From Lachnospiraceae bacterium UBA7093 (GTDB lineage: Bacteria; Bacillota; Clostridia; Lachnospirales; Lachnospiraceae): 64,000 bases of DNA. The notes under the pieces are model-generated. The model did no database searches. It saw only the letters and a list, made by a program, of their open reading frames with translations, and was not told the origin of the DNA. The position numbers were made by a program, and so were the translations under genes. The stretch covers positions 3,206 to 67,205 of the forward strand of contig DKYT01000064.1 in NCBI GenBank assembly GCA_002492465.1. Reading direction: 5' to 3'. The stretch's first letter is position 1. Every line of letters begins with the position of its first letter. This document shows positions 51,456-59,974 of this stretch, in pieces.

Positions 51456-52494
51456 GAATTATCATGATGAACAAAACAATCTGAATACCATTAAAATGCG
51501 GCAGGTGGTATCTACACTGCCCTCTTTTTGCAAGCAGTTTTTCAGAGGAATACAGGAATACACATCCTCCCGTACCCGTCTTGCTTACGCTTACGATTTG
51601 CGTGTCTTTTTTGAATTTATCCATACCAATAACAGCGTCTGTTCCCGTATGGAAATTACAGAGTTCCCGTTGTCGATCCTGGATCAGATTTCCCGGGAGG
51701 ATATCGAGGAATATCTGGATTACATCACTTATTATAAGAAGGATGGAAAGGAATATTCCAATAACGAAAGAGGGAAAAAAAGAAAACTTTCAGCATTAAA
51801 AAGCTTTTATAATTACTATTTCTGCGCGGAGATGATCAAAACGAACCCGGCGGCGCTGGTGCCCCTTCCAAAGCAGCATGAGAAGGAAATTATCCGTCTT
51901 GACGCCGATGAGGTGGCAATTCTGCTGGATCAGGTTGAGGAAGGAGATCATCTCACCAAAAATCAGTTGAAGTATCATAATAAAACCAAAATCAGAGATA
52001 TTGCCCTTCTCACTCTGCTTTTGGGAACCGGTATCCGTGTTTCGGAATGCGTTGGGCTTGACCTTGAGGATGTGGATTTTAAGAACAACGGAATCAAAAT
52101 AAGAAGAAAAGGTGGCTATGAAGCCGTTATATATTTTGGCGACGAGGTAGCGGAGGCGCTTCATGATTATCTGGAGAAGAGATACCATGTAATTCCTCTG
52201 GAGGGACATGAAAATGCGCTGTTTTTATCCATCCAAAATCGAAGAATTACGGTACGTGCAGTAGAAAATCTGGTTAAAAAATATACTTCCAATGTAACCG
52301 GGCTTAAAAAGATTACGCCTCATAAGCTCCGAAGTACCTATGGCACCTCTCTTTACAGGGAAACGGGAGACATTTATCTGGTAGCTGATGTTTTGGGGCA
52401 TAAGGATGTAAATACCACCAGAAAGCATTATGCGGCGCTTGAGGACAATCGAAGAAGAATGGCGGCAAATGCCGTTCACCTGCGGGAAAAGTAA
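51442..52494 (+). CDS. Tyrosine recombinase, XerC/XerD-like
   Basis: 350 residues. N-terminal SAM-like core-binding domain (YTSSRTRLAYAYDLRVFFEF) and C-terminal catalytic domain with Arg in LGTGIRVSE, HKLRSTYGTS, LGHKDVNTTRKHYAAL (His and nucleophile Tyr). It is longer than typical XerC (about 300), mainly in the N-terminal and middle parts. It overlaps the TtcA-like gene by 14 bp, so it is a resident rather than a mobile-element gene. It may be the chromosome-dimer resolvase or a paralogue; a dif-like palindrome lies 3 kb away. Confidence 0.85.
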   Translation: MENSKNYHDEQNNLNTIKMRQVVSTLPSFCKQFFRGIQEYTSSRTRLAYAYDLRVFFEFIHTNNSVCSRMEITEFPLSILDQISREDIEEYLDYITYYKKDGKEYSNNERGKKRKLSALKSFYNYYFCAEMIKTNPAALVPLPKQHEKEIIRLDADEVAILLDQVEEGDHLTKNQLKYHNKTKIRDIALLTLLLGTGIRVSECVGLDLEDVDFKNNGIKIRRKGGYEAVIYFGDEVAEALHDYLEKRYHVIPLEGHENALFLSIQNRRITVRAVENLVKKYTSNVTGLKKITPHKLRSTYGTSLYRETGDIYLVADVLGHKDVNTTRKHYAALEDNRRRMAANAVHLREK

Positions 52495-52527
52495 TGCAGA
52501 GGAACCGACCGCTTTCCCGCTGATGAC

Positions 52528-52896
52528 TCAGTTGATGAATTCCGCACTGTAATAGGGAAGAATCAGATGCTGACCGTATGTGATCTGCTCTTCTGACAGA
52601 GAGTTGATGTGAACTACCTCCTGAATATACGCGTCCGGGCTGTCATAATAGGAATCCAGAGCATATTCGCGGGCATAATGCCATAGGGTGTCGCCCTCTT
52701 CCACCACAACGCTTTTGTAATATTTATAGTAAAGTGTATCCTGCCCCTGTGCCTTGGTTCTGAAGCTGAAAAACAGGGAGGAAAAGCTTATAACCAGAAA
52801 TATGGTTAATAATCCCATCATAAGGTGATGGCGAAGCTCTCTCCGTCTTCGAATGCGGTTATTTCGGATTCTTCTTTCGCTCATTTCAGCTCTCAT
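52528..52896 (-). CDS. LysM-domain membrane protein, YneA-like SOS cell-division inhibitor
   Basis: 122 residues: a very basic N-terminus (RRIRNNRIRRRRELRHH), one membrane helix (about 26-48) and a C-terminal LysM domain (VVVEEGDTLWHYAREYA ... YGQHLILPYY). This, and its position divergent from lexA behind LexA-type operators, is the arrangement of yneA in Bacillus, where the protein delays division during DNA damage. Start ATG 52896 after GGGAGG. The name is by analogy. Confidence 0.75.
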   Translation of the reverse strand: MRAEMSERRIRNNRIRRRRELRHHLMMGLLTIFLVISFSSLFFSFRTKAQGQDTLYYKYYKSVVVEEGDTLWHYAREYALDSYYDSPDAYIQEVVHINSLSEEQITYGQHLILPYYSAEFIN

Positions 52897-52967
52897 TCTA
52901 ACATACCTCCCAAATTATATGCAATAGACAGCAGGCTTTGCGAACTGTCTTCATGGAAATCACAGAT

Positions 52968-53066
52968 CGAACAAACGTTGCAAACATCTGTTCTTATGTT
53001 TGCATTATATCGAACAAATTTTCTAATGTCAATAGATTTGACCATAAAAATCGAACAAATTTTTGG
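52968..53066. promoter_or_regulatory. LexA-type operators in the yneA-lexA intergenic region
   Basis: Several sequences fit the Gram-positive SOS box (GAAC-N4-GTTC with variation): CGAACAAACGTTG (52968-52980), AAACATCTGTTC (52982-52993), and two copies of CGAACAAATTTT (53011-53022 and 53052-53063). The first two lie downstream of the yneA start, the third overlaps its -10/-35 spacer, and the fourth is just upstream of the lexA -35. Confidence 0.7.
53004..53032 (-). promoter_or_regulatory. Consensus promoter for the YneA-like gene
   Basis: On the - strand: TTGACA (53027-53032), 17-bp spacer, TATAAT (53004-53009). It is a perfect consensus promoter, as expected for a gene tightly held off by a repressor. 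The operator CGAACAAATTTT lies in the spacer. Confidence 0.85.
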
Positions 53067-53075
53067 AATATATGT

Positions 53076-53104
53076 TTGCCTTTTGGCGTTTGGTATGGTA
53101 TAAT
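53076..53104 (+). promoter_or_regulatory. lexA promoter
   Basis: TTGCCT (53076-53081), 17-bp spacer, TATAAT (53099-53104), and the gene begins at 53140 behind AAAGGAGGA. It lies back to back with the YneA-like promoter. Confidence 0.8.
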
Positions 53105-53139
53105 TAATTAAAATCAAGGTTTTTCAAAGGAGGATATTC

Positions 53140-53757
53140 ATGGGATACGGAAAAATCAGCAGCAAACAGCAGGAAATTTTAGATTATATAAAAGAAGAGA
53201 TTTTAAAAAGAGGTTATCCTCCTGCAGTACGGGAAATATGCGAGGCTGTTCATTTAAAGTCCACCTCTTCTGTTCATGCCCATTTGGAAACCCTTGAAAA
53301 GAACGGCTATATCCGCAGAGATCCCACCAAACCAAGAGCCATTGAAATATGCGATGATAACTTTCAAATGGTGCGCACAGAGATGGTGAGCATTCCGGTA
53401 GTCGGACGGGTTGCGGCAGGTATGCCGATTCTGGCGGAAGAAAATATCGAGAGCTACTTCCCTATTCCTGCCGAATTGGTTCCCCATGGAGAATCTTTTA
53501 TTTTAAATGTGAAAGGCGATTCTATGATCAATGCAGGTATTTTCAGCGGCGATCAGATTTTTGTCAATGCATGTAATTCCGCCCGGAACGGAGAAATGGT
53601 GGTGGCTTTGATCGATGATTCCGCCACTGTTAAGACTTTTTATAAAGAAGACGGGCATGTTCGTCTCCAGCCCGAAAATGATACAATGGATCCTATTATT
53701 GTGGACGACTGCCAGATTTTAGGAAAGGTCTTTGGGGTATTCAGACTACTGCGTTAA
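53140..53757 (+). CDS. lexA: SOS regulator LexA
   Basis: 205 residues. N-terminal winged helix (KQQEILDYIKEEILKRGYPPAVREICEAV), hinge with the Ala-Gly cleavage site in GRVAAGMPIL, catalytic Ser in GDSMINAGI and Lys in DDSATVKTF. It represses SOS genes until RecA filaments trigger self-cleavage. Operators are found in its own promoter region. Confidence 0.97.
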   Translation: MGYGKISSKQQEILDYIKEEILKRGYPPAVREICEAVHLKSTSSVHAHLETLEKNGYIRRDPTKPRAIEICDDNFQMVRTEMVSIPVVGRVAAGMPILAEENIESYFPIPAELVPHGESFILNVKGDSMINAGIFSGDQIFVNACNSARNGEMVVALIDDSATVKTFYKEDGHVRLQPENDTMDPIIVDDCQILGKVFGVFRLLR

Positions 53758-53759
53758 AT

Positions 53760-53812
53760 AAGCGTTCTCTTATAGAAATATTTTTCAGGTATTTCTATAA
53801 GGGAACGCTTTT
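53760..53812. terminator. Long bidirectional terminator between lexA and the second kinase-like gene
   Basis: A 21-bp inverted repeat (arms at 53760-53780 and 53790-53810, 20 of 21 pairs, AAGCGTTC...AACGCTT) with a 9-base loop, followed by TTTT on the + strand. On the - strand it lies just after the stop of the convergent gene and reads into TTATTTAA. It serves both transcripts. Confidence 0.85.
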
Positions 53813-53832
53813 AAAATGCGGAACTTTGACCG

Positions 53833-54471
53833 CTACTCTTCTGTCTGTTTCCGGAATCTGACGGAAATATAGGAAATAATTTCCTCCACACATCTGTCAT
53901 ATCCCAATTTGGAACTGTCCAGGCACAGATCGTAATTTCTTGCATCCGTCCATTCTCTGCCTGTATAATATTTATAATATTCGGCTCTATGCTTGTCGGT
54001 TTTCAAAATAAATTTTTCAAGCTCTTTAGAGGGCATACTGTGCTTTTTAGCCGCCTGCTCCATACAATATTCGTGAGGCGCATGGATAAATACGCTGAGC
54101 ACATTGTCATAGTCCTTTAAAATAAAGTCGGCGCACCGCCCTACAATCACACAGGACTCTTCGAGGGCAAGCTGTTTGATGATCTTTGCCTGATAGTTGA
54201 AAAGATTCTGGGTGGAAACAAAATCATCGCTCTCAGGCGGAATTAATTCTCCCCGGTAAATACTGTTCGCCACCTTAAAAAGCCTTGTGCTTTTAATGGT
54301 TTCGTCCGCATTGGCAAAAAGCGCTTCATTGATGCCGCTGTCTTCCGAAGCAAGCTTCATAAGCTCCTTATCATAGAAATGAATTCCCATTTTTTCTGCA
54401 AGCATTTTTCCAATGGTACGTCCGCCGCTGCCATATTCTCTTGCAATTGTAATAACGATCTTTTCATTCAT
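53833..54471 (-). CDS. Cytidylate kinase-like P-loop protein (second copy)
   Basis: 212 residues from the ATG at 54471, 6 bp after GGAGG (- strand). Same family as the gene at 47.3 kb: ITIAREYGSGGRTIGKML, FYDKELM, IVGRCADFIL and KTDKHRAEYYKYYTGREW. The two copies differ at most other positions, so they are old paralogues. It is possibly the last gene of the liv operon transcript, as the gap to livF is about 100 bp. The true nucleotide substrate is unknown. Confidence 0.8.
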   Translation of the reverse strand: MNEKIVITIAREYGSGGRTIGKMLAEKMGIHFYDKELMKLASEDSGINEALFANADETIKSTRLFKVANSIYRGELIPPESDDFVSTQNLFNYQAKIIKQLALEESCVIVGRCADFILKDYDNVLSVFIHAPHEYCMEQAAKKHSMPSKELEKFILKTDKHRAEYYKYYTGREWTDARNYDLCLDSSKLGYDRCVEEIISYISVRFRKQTEE

Positions 54472-54573
54472 ATTTTCCTCCAATCCGAAGCGTTTGCCCT
54501 GAGGAGGCGAGTGAAATGCCGGATTTCCCTCTGCCGTTTTGGAATTTATGACGCTTCGCATAAATTCCTGGTT

Positions 54574-55284
54574 TTATTCACCCAGATAGGCTTTCTTTAT
54601 GGAATCGTTGTTCAGAAGGTCATCTGCATTTCCTTCCAATACAATTTTTCCTGTTTCAAGCACATAGGCGCGGTCTGAAATGGAAAGCGCTTTTTTGGCA
54701 TTCTGTTCCACCAATAACACAGTGGTTCCGCTGGCGCTTACCTTTTTTATTATATCAAAGATTTCGTTTACAAAGATGGGGGACAGCCCCATGGAAGGCT
54801 CATCCATCAATAAGATTCTCGGATGCGACATAAGCGCCCTGCCCATGGCAAGCATCTGCTGCTCGCCGCCGCTCAGGGTTCCGGCAAGCTGGTTTTGCCG
54901 CTCCTCCAGCCTGGGGAAACGCTTATACACTGTTTTCAGGGTCTCTTCAATCTCATTTTTGTCCTTGCGGGTATAGGCGCCCATTTTCAGATTTTGTAAT
55001 ACAGAAAGGTTTGCAAATACGCGCCTTCCCTCCGGAACATGCGCCATTCCCATGGTTACAATCTTATGTGCCGGCGTTTTTGTGATATCCTTTCCGTCAA
55101 ACCAAACAGAACCTTCCTTTGCTTCAAGCAAACCGGTGATGGTGTGCAGGATAGTGGTTTTGCCGGCGCCGTTTGCACCGATCAGCGCGATAACTTCTCC
55201 TTCGTTTACCTCAAAGGAAACTCCTTTGATTGCCTGAATCATTCCATAGTATACTTTCAGGTCCTTTATTGCAAGCATTGCCAT
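54574..55284 (-). CDS. livF: Branched-chain amino acid ABC transporter ATPase LivF
   Basis: 236 residues. Walker A GANGAGKTT, signature LSGGEQQMLAMGRAL, Walker B LLMDEPSMGLSP, switch His replaced by Gln in LLVEQNAKKALS as is typical for LivF. It drives import with LivG. It is the fourth gene of the livHMGF block, 23 bp after livG. Confidence 0.95.
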   Translation of the reverse strand: MAMLAIKDLKVYYGMIQAIKGVSFEVNEGEVIALIGANGAGKTTILHTITGLLEAKEGSVWFDGKDITKTPAHKIVTMGMAHVPEGRRVFANLSVLQNLKMGAYTRKDKNEIEETLKTVYKRFPRLEERQNQLAGTLSGGEQQMLAMGRALMSHPRILLMDEPSMGLSPIFVNEIFDIIKKVSASGTTVLLVEQNAKKALSISDRAYVLETGKIVLEGNADDLLNNDSIKKAYLGE

Positions 55285-55307
55285 AGCTTATTTCCTCCGT
55301 ACTTTCT

Positions 55308-56069
55308 TTATTCGCCCAGATATGCCGTAATAACCTGCGGATCGTTGAGCACGCCGGCTGTTTCGCCCTGTGCTAGGATACGCCCGAAATTCAATACCGT
55401 AAGCTCCTCGCAAATGCCTGAAACAAGCTTCATATCGTGTTCGATCAAAAGAATGGTCATATCAAAATTGTCTCTTACGAAACGGATGGTTTCCATAAGC
55501 TCCATAGTTTCATTGGGATTCATACCTGCGGCGGGCTCATCCAGCAGAAGAAGCTTTGGTTCGGTGGCAAGCGCCCTTGCAATCTCAAGCTTACGCTGTT
55601 TTCCATAGGGAAGATTTGCCGCCAGGTATTCCGCCTCCTGATCCAATTCAAAAACCTTTAAAAGCTCCATTGCACGCTGGGTCATTGCTTTTTCAGTTTT
55701 AAAATAGCTGGGCAGCCTTAAAACACCCTCCAGAGTAGTATATTTATAATGGTTGTGAAGCCCTGCCTTTACATTATCGATTACGCTCAGATCTTTGAAC
55801 AGCCTGATATTTTGAAAGGTTCTTGCGATTCCGGCTTTATTGATTTCTATGGTTTTAAGACCCGTAATATTCTCGCCGTCAAGCATAATCACGCCTTCGC
55901 TGGGCTTATATACTCCTGTGAGAAGATTGAATATGGTGGTTTTACCGGCTCCGTTTGGACCGATCAGCCCATAAAGCTGACCTTTTTTGATAGATATCTC
56001 AAAATCATCTACAGCGCGGAGTCCTCCAAAGGAGATACCTAAATTTTTAACTTCCAATAATGCTGCCAT
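55308..56069 (-). CDS. livG: Branched-chain amino acid ABC transporter ATPase LivG
   Basis: 253 residues. Walker A GPNGAGKTT, LAANLPYGKQRKLEIARAL (LivG-type signature), Walker B LLLLDEPAAGMNP, switch His in LIEHDM. Pairs with LivF; one base separates its start from the livM stop. Confidence 0.95.
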   Translation of the reverse strand: MAALLEVKNLGISFGGLRAVDDFEISIKKGQLYGLIGPNGAGKTTIFNLLTGVYKPSEGVIMLDGENITGLKTIEINKAGIARTFQNIRLFKDLSVIDNVKAGLHNHYKYTTLEGVLRLPSYFKTEKAMTQRAMELLKVFELDQEAEYLAANLPYGKQRKLEIARALATEPKLLLLDEPAAGMNPNETMELMETIRFVRDNFDMTILLIEHDMKLVSGICEELTVLNFGRILAQGETAGVLNDPQVITAYLGE

Positions 56070-56070
56070 A

Positions 56071-57138
56071 CTACTGCACCTCCCTGGTCTTTTTGAACAA
56101 TCTCTTAAAAGAATATTTTTCCCGAAGGTTTATGAGCTTAGGACTCCAGTTAAACAGCATCATAACGATCAAAATAACGGAATAAATCAACATGCGGTAA
56201 TTGCTTAAGCCCCTGAGAAGTTCAGGAAGCAGCGTAAGGATTACGGCTGAAATAATAGATCCCCTGATATTGCCGATTCCGCCCAGTACAACGAATACAA
56301 GAATCATAATGGACATATTATAGCCAAAGTTTTTGGGCGTCGCCATAAGACTGTTCAAATTATGGGCATATAACACACCCGCCATGCCGGCAAGGGCTGC
56401 GGAAACGGAAAATGCCATAAGTTTATACTTGGTAATGTTGATGCCAATGGATTCCGCCGCAATCAGATTATCCCTGATAGACATAATTGCACGCCCGTCG
56501 CGGGAATGAATCAGGTTCAAAACAATAATCAGAGTTAAAACAATCAAGATGATGCCGATTGTAAAGGTGGAATCCTTGGGCGTCCCTGTAATACCCTGAG
56601 CGCCGTTGATGATCACCTCACCGTCTTCCTTCAGTCCCAGTGAAAGGGAATCCTTCAGGGAAAAGTGGAACCCGTCGCTGTCTTTCCCCACATATAATAC
56701 ATTGATAATATTTTTTATGATTTCACCGAAGGCAAGGGTTACAATGGCAAGGTAATCGCCCCGCAGCCTTAAAACCGGCATACCGATCAAAAAGCCAACG
56801 ATGCCTGCGGCAATGGCGCCGATGATAATTGCCAGGATAAAACGAAGCAAATCCGCTGGAATTGCATTTTGGGTGCATTTTGAGAAGAAAGCGCCTGTAA
56901 ATGCGCCTACGCACATAAAGCCTGCATGTCCTAAGCTAAGCTCTCCCAGAATGCCTACCGTCAAGTTCAAGGATACGGCAAGAATCACATAAACGCATAA
57001 AGGCACCAAAAGCCCCTGCATTAAGCTGGAAATATGTCCTGTATTGATTAAAAGCTCCATCACAATATATGCAACTAATACAATGCCGTATGTGATGATA
57101 TTGTCTTTTGTTTTCTTATTGATTTTCATTTTTTTCAC
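56071..57138 (-). CDS. livM: Branched-chain amino acid ABC transporter permease LivM
   Basis: 355 residues, about nine membrane helices, with family segments GELSLGHAGFMCVGAFTGAFF, LRLRGDYLAIVTLAFGEIIKN and the EAA-like SIRDNLIAAESIGINITKYKLMAF loop. Basic N-terminal cytoplasmic stretch. Forms the channel with LivH. Confidence 0.93.
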   Translation of the reverse strand: MKKMKINKKTKDNIITYGIVLVAYIVMELLINTGHISSLMQGLLVPLCVYVILAVSLNLTVGILGELSLGHAGFMCVGAFTGAFFSKCTQNAIPADLLRFILAIIIGAIAAGIVGFLIGMPVLRLRGDYLAIVTLAFGEIIKNIINVLYVGKDSDGFHFSLKDSLSLGLKEDGEVIINGAQGITGTPKDSTFTIGIILIVLTLIIVLNLIHSRDGRAIMSIRDNLIAAESIGINITKYKLMAFSVSAALAGMAGVLYAHNLNSLMATPKNFGYNMSIMILVFVVLGGIGNIRGSIISAVILTLLPELLRGLSNYRMLIYSVILIVMMLFNWSPKLINLREKYSFKRLFKKTREVQ

Positions 57139-57151
57139 GCTGCCGCCCTCC

Positions 57152-58036
57152 TTATACCTTTTCCTGAATCTTTTTGCCCAGAATACCTGTGGGTTTTACA
57201 AGAAGGACAATAATCAGTACCATAAACACAATAGCGTCCGCCAGCTGGGATGAAATGTATGCCTTGCTGAGAATCTCAATAATGCCAAGTATGACGCCCC
57301 CGATCAGCGCGCCGGGAATAGAACCGATTCCGCCAAATACCGCCGCCACAAATGCCTTGATACCGGGCATAGAGCCGGTATAGGGGGTTAAGGAAGGGTA
57401 AGCGGAACAAAGAAGCATTCCTGCAATTGCCGCAAGGGCGGAACCGATGGCAAAGGTAAGGGATATGGTTCCGTTTACGTTAATGCCCATAAGCTGTGCG
57501 GCGCCCTTATCCTCCGAGACGGCAAGCATTGCCTGTCCCGCCTTGGTTTTATTAATAAAAAGGGTAAGCCCTGTCATAATGATGATACAGGAAATAATGG
57601 TAACAATCGTTTCTCCTGAAATAATAATCTGCCCTTCGGCAAGCTTGATTGCCGGTAATGTCACAACAGACGTAAACGCCTTCGTATTTGCGCCGAAAAT
57701 AAGGAGCGCCATATTCTGAAGGAAATAGCTGACTCCGATAGCCGTAATCAAAACGGCAAGGGAGGATGCCGCCTGCCTGAGAGGTCTGTATGCTATATAT
57801 TCAATGGTAATGCCAAGAAGTGTGCACAGCACCACCGAAAGGAGAATTCCCACGGCAGTGGGCAGCCCCTGCATGCTGACTGCAAAGAATACGGTAAAGC
57901 CCCCTACCATGATAACGTCGCCATGAGCGAAATTCAACATCTTGGCTATGCCGTATACCATGGTATAGCCAAGTGCTATGATGGCATATACGCTGCCTAA
58001 GCTGATTCCATTGATTAAATAAGATATAAAACTCAT
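57152..58036 (-). CDS. livH: Branched-chain amino acid ABC transporter permease LivH
   Basis: 294 residues, about eight membrane helices; NGISLGSVYAIIALGYTMVYGI, MLNFAHGDVIMVGGF and AVSEDKGAAQLMGIN are characteristic. First gene of the second transcript (livHMGF), with AGAGGTG before its ATG and its own promoter downstream of the livK terminator. Confidence 0.95.
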   Translation of the reverse strand: MSFISYLINGISLGSVYAIIALGYTMVYGIAKMLNFAHGDVIMVGGFTVFFAVSMQGLPTAVGILLSVVLCTLLGITIEYIAYRPLRQAASSLAVLITAIGVSYFLQNMALLIFGANTKAFTSVVTLPAIKLAEGQIIISGETIVTIISCIIIMTGLTLFINKTKAGQAMLAVSEDKGAAQLMGINVNGTISLTFAIGSALAAIAGMLLCSAYPSLTPYTGSMPGIKAFVAAVFGGIGSIPGALIGGVILGIIEILSKAYISSQLADAIVFMVLIIVLLVKPTGILGKKIQEKV

Positions 58037-58068
58037 AAGAACACCTCTGTTAAAATTTATTAGTTTTT

Positions 58069-58098
58069 AGTATAGCAGATGTTACCGTCGGATGGCAA
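58069..58098 (-). promoter_or_regulatory. Secondary promoter for livHMGF
   Basis: On the - strand: TTGCCA (58093-58098), 18-bp spacer, TATACT (58069-58074), 33 bp before livH. It lies just beyond the livK terminator, so the permease/ATPase genes can be transcribed at a lower level on their own. Confidence 0.6.
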
Positions 58099-58130
58099 GT
58101 TTTGCGTTAGGTATTTTTGAATTTTAAGTA

Positions 58131-58160
58131 AAAAGAGGGCTGCCGCCAGCAGCCCTCTTT
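58131..58160 (-). terminator. Terminator/attenuator after livK
   Basis: Perfect 12-bp stem AAAGAGGGCTGC / GCAGCCCTCTTT (58132-58143 and 58149-58160), 5-base loop; on the - strand it is followed by TTTTTAC. It separates the abundant binding protein from the membrane genes. Confidence 0.9.
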
Positions 58161-58181
58161 GGCTATCATTCCATATCATTC

Positions 58182-59414
58182 TTACTGAATTAAGGAATAG
58201 TTACCGTTTACGATTTCCATAGCTTTGGGAGCCTTGTTTACTGCTCCGTCGGCATCCCATGACATTGCTTCGCCGGTAAGTCCGTCAACTGTAATTTCAG
58301 CCATGGCGCCTTTTAACTTTTCGCAAAGATCAGAAACGCTTTCCTCGGGCGTTGCACCGCTCTTTTCAATGGCTGCCTTCAGAATATAAACGGCATCATA
58401 TGCATCTGCTGCAAACTGATTGGGGGTATCCCCGTAAGCAGCTTCATATGCGCTTACAAAAGCCTTGGTTGCATCATCCTCTGCATCCGCTGCAAAGGGA
58501 GTAAGCAGCATAACGCCTTCTGCCAGTGCAGTATCAAAGTTTTCCACATTCAGAATACCGTCAAGACCATCGCAGCCGAAGAACTTGGGCGCATAGTCCA
58601 TAGCGGCAGCCTGGGTTAAAATCAGGGATGCTTCAGTATAGTAAATGGGCAGGAAAACAAGCTCAGCACCTGTGTCCTTTGCCTTTTGAAGCTGTACGGA
58701 AAAATCTGTCTTATTGTCAGCGGTAAAAGCTTCTGCAGATACGATCTCAAAAGGCTGATTTGCTGCTTCCTGAACAAATTTCTCATAAATACCTGAAGAA
58801 TATACATCAGAGCTGTCATAAATAACGGCAACCTTCTGCGCTACTGCATGTTCGCCAATGTACTGTGCAGCGCCTACACCCTGGTTAGGGTCTGTAAAGC
58901 ATACCTGATATACATTGTCGTTGCTGTTGATACAGTCTACAGAAGAACCTGAAGGGGTAATCTGGAACAGATTGTCATTTGCAGACTCTGCTGCAACTGC
59001 AATACAGCAGCCGCTGGTGGTGGAGCCTACCAGCATCTGCATACCCCAGTCCTTTAAGGTATTGTAAGCGTTGATCGATTTCTCATTGTCACATTCATCA
59101 TCCTGGAAATTGTATTCAATGAGCGTTCCGTTGATACCGCCGGCAGCGTTGATTTCCTTAATAGCAAGATCAGCGCCGTTCTGAACGGCAAGACCATATA
59201 CGGCAGCGCCGCCGGTAGAAGGTCCGATTGCACCGATTTTAAAAACAGAGCCATTGGAAGCGGAAGTTTCTCCCGCTTCGGAAGTGCCCGCTTCGGCAGA
59301 CTCATTTGATGAACTGTTGTCTGAAGTGTTAGTGTTGGTTGAGCTGCTGCAGCCTACAAGCATGATCATTGCGGCAACAAGCACAAGACTCATCCCTTTT
59401 TTGAATTTCTTCAT
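58182..59414 (-). CDS. livK: Branched-chain amino acid binding lipoprotein LivK
   Basis: 410 residues from the ATG at 59414 (GGAGGAATC upstream). Lipoprotein signal KGMSLVLVAAMIMLVGC, Ser/Thr/Asn-rich linker, then the Peripla_BP_6 domain: FKIGAIGPSTGGAAVYGLAVQNGADLAIKEIN and VGSTTSGCCIAVAAE. It captures Leu/Ile/Val (or related amino acids) for LivHMGF. Extended upstream start codons are not supported. Confidence 0.93.
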   Translation of the reverse strand: MKKFKKGMSLVLVAAMIMLVGCSSSTNTNTSDNSSSNESAEAGTSEAGETSASNGSVFKIGAIGPSTGGAAVYGLAVQNGADLAIKEINAAGGINGTLIEYNFQDDECDNEKSINAYNTLKDWGMQMLVGSTTSGCCIAVAAESANDNLFQITPSGSSVDCINSNDNVYQVCFTDPNQGVGAAQYIGEHAVAQKVAVIYDSSDVYSSGIYEKFVQEAANQPFEIVSAEAFTADNKTDFSVQLQKAKDTGAELVFLPIYYTEASLILTQAAAMDYAPKFFGCDGLDGILNVENFDTALAEGVMLLTPFAADAEDDATKAFVSAYEAAYGDTPNQFAADAYDAVYILKAAIEKSGATPEESVSDLCEKLKGAMAEITVDGLTGEAMSWDADGAVNKAPKAMEIVNGNYSLIQ

Positions 59415-59448
59415 AATGATTCCTCCTCGAAAAATTATTTCATGTGCA

Positions 59449-59477
59449 ATCATACCTTAAATGAGTTTCATTGTCAA
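59449..59477 (-). promoter_or_regulatory. Strong promoter of livK
   Basis: On the - strand: TTGACA (59472-59477), 17-bp spacer, TATGAT (59449-59454), 34 bp before the livK start. No CodY-type box (AATTTTCWGAAAATT) is evident beside it. Confidence 0.85.
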
Positions 59478-59647
59478 CTTTATCCTGCTTTTTGGTTAAG
59501 ATAAATCAATTTTATACAAAAAAATGTGTTTTTTTACCATAAGTATATATTTAAGCTCACAGGAAAGAATAAATATGAAAGCCTGAAATAAGGTAACAGT
59601 TCAGCTTTCCGGCTAAACTGAATCAAAAATGATGGAGGTATGCAGAA

Positions 59648-59866
59648 ATGAATAATAAATGTCTTGACTGTATCGCGCTTACAATTGCGATTATAGGCGC
59701 AGTTAACTGGGGGCTTCTGGGATTTTTTCACTTTGACCTTGTAGCGTTTATCTTCGGAAATATGTCATGGATATCCAGAATCATCTATGCCATCGTCGGA
59801 ATCAGCGGTCTTTACCTGATTACTTTTTATATGTATGCCGGCGGCACTTCAAAAACCCGAGAATAG
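59648..59866 (+). CDS. DUF378 small membrane protein
   Basis: 72 residues with two membrane helices; CLDCIALTIAIIGAVNWGLLGFF and RIIYAIVGISGLYL are the DUF378 pattern. ATGGAGGT lies upstream. A dyad (TTCAG/CTGAA with more pairs, about 59601-59622) is in its leader. Function unknown. Confidence 0.8.
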   Translation: MNNKCLDCIALTIAIIGAVNWGLLGFFHFDLVAFIFGNMSWISRIIYAIVGISGLYLITFYMYAGGTSKTRE

Positions 59867-59900
59867 CCACAGGGCTCTTTTAACAGGAAAAAGCTTTCAA

Positions 59901-59946
59901 AAAAGGAATCGGATGAAATCTTTATCATTGAAATCCGATTCCTTTT
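59901..59946. terminator. Terminator between DUF378 and rsfS (convergent)
   Basis: Perfect 14-bp stem AAAAGGAATCGGAT (59901-59914) / ATCCGATTCCTTTT (59933-59946), 18-base loop. On the - strand it is followed by TTTT, ending the nadD-yqeK-rsfS transcript; on the + strand it ends the DUF378 transcript with a weaker T run. Confidence 0.8.
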
Positions 59947-59974
59947 CCATGAGATGTGCCTGGCGGGACACGCT

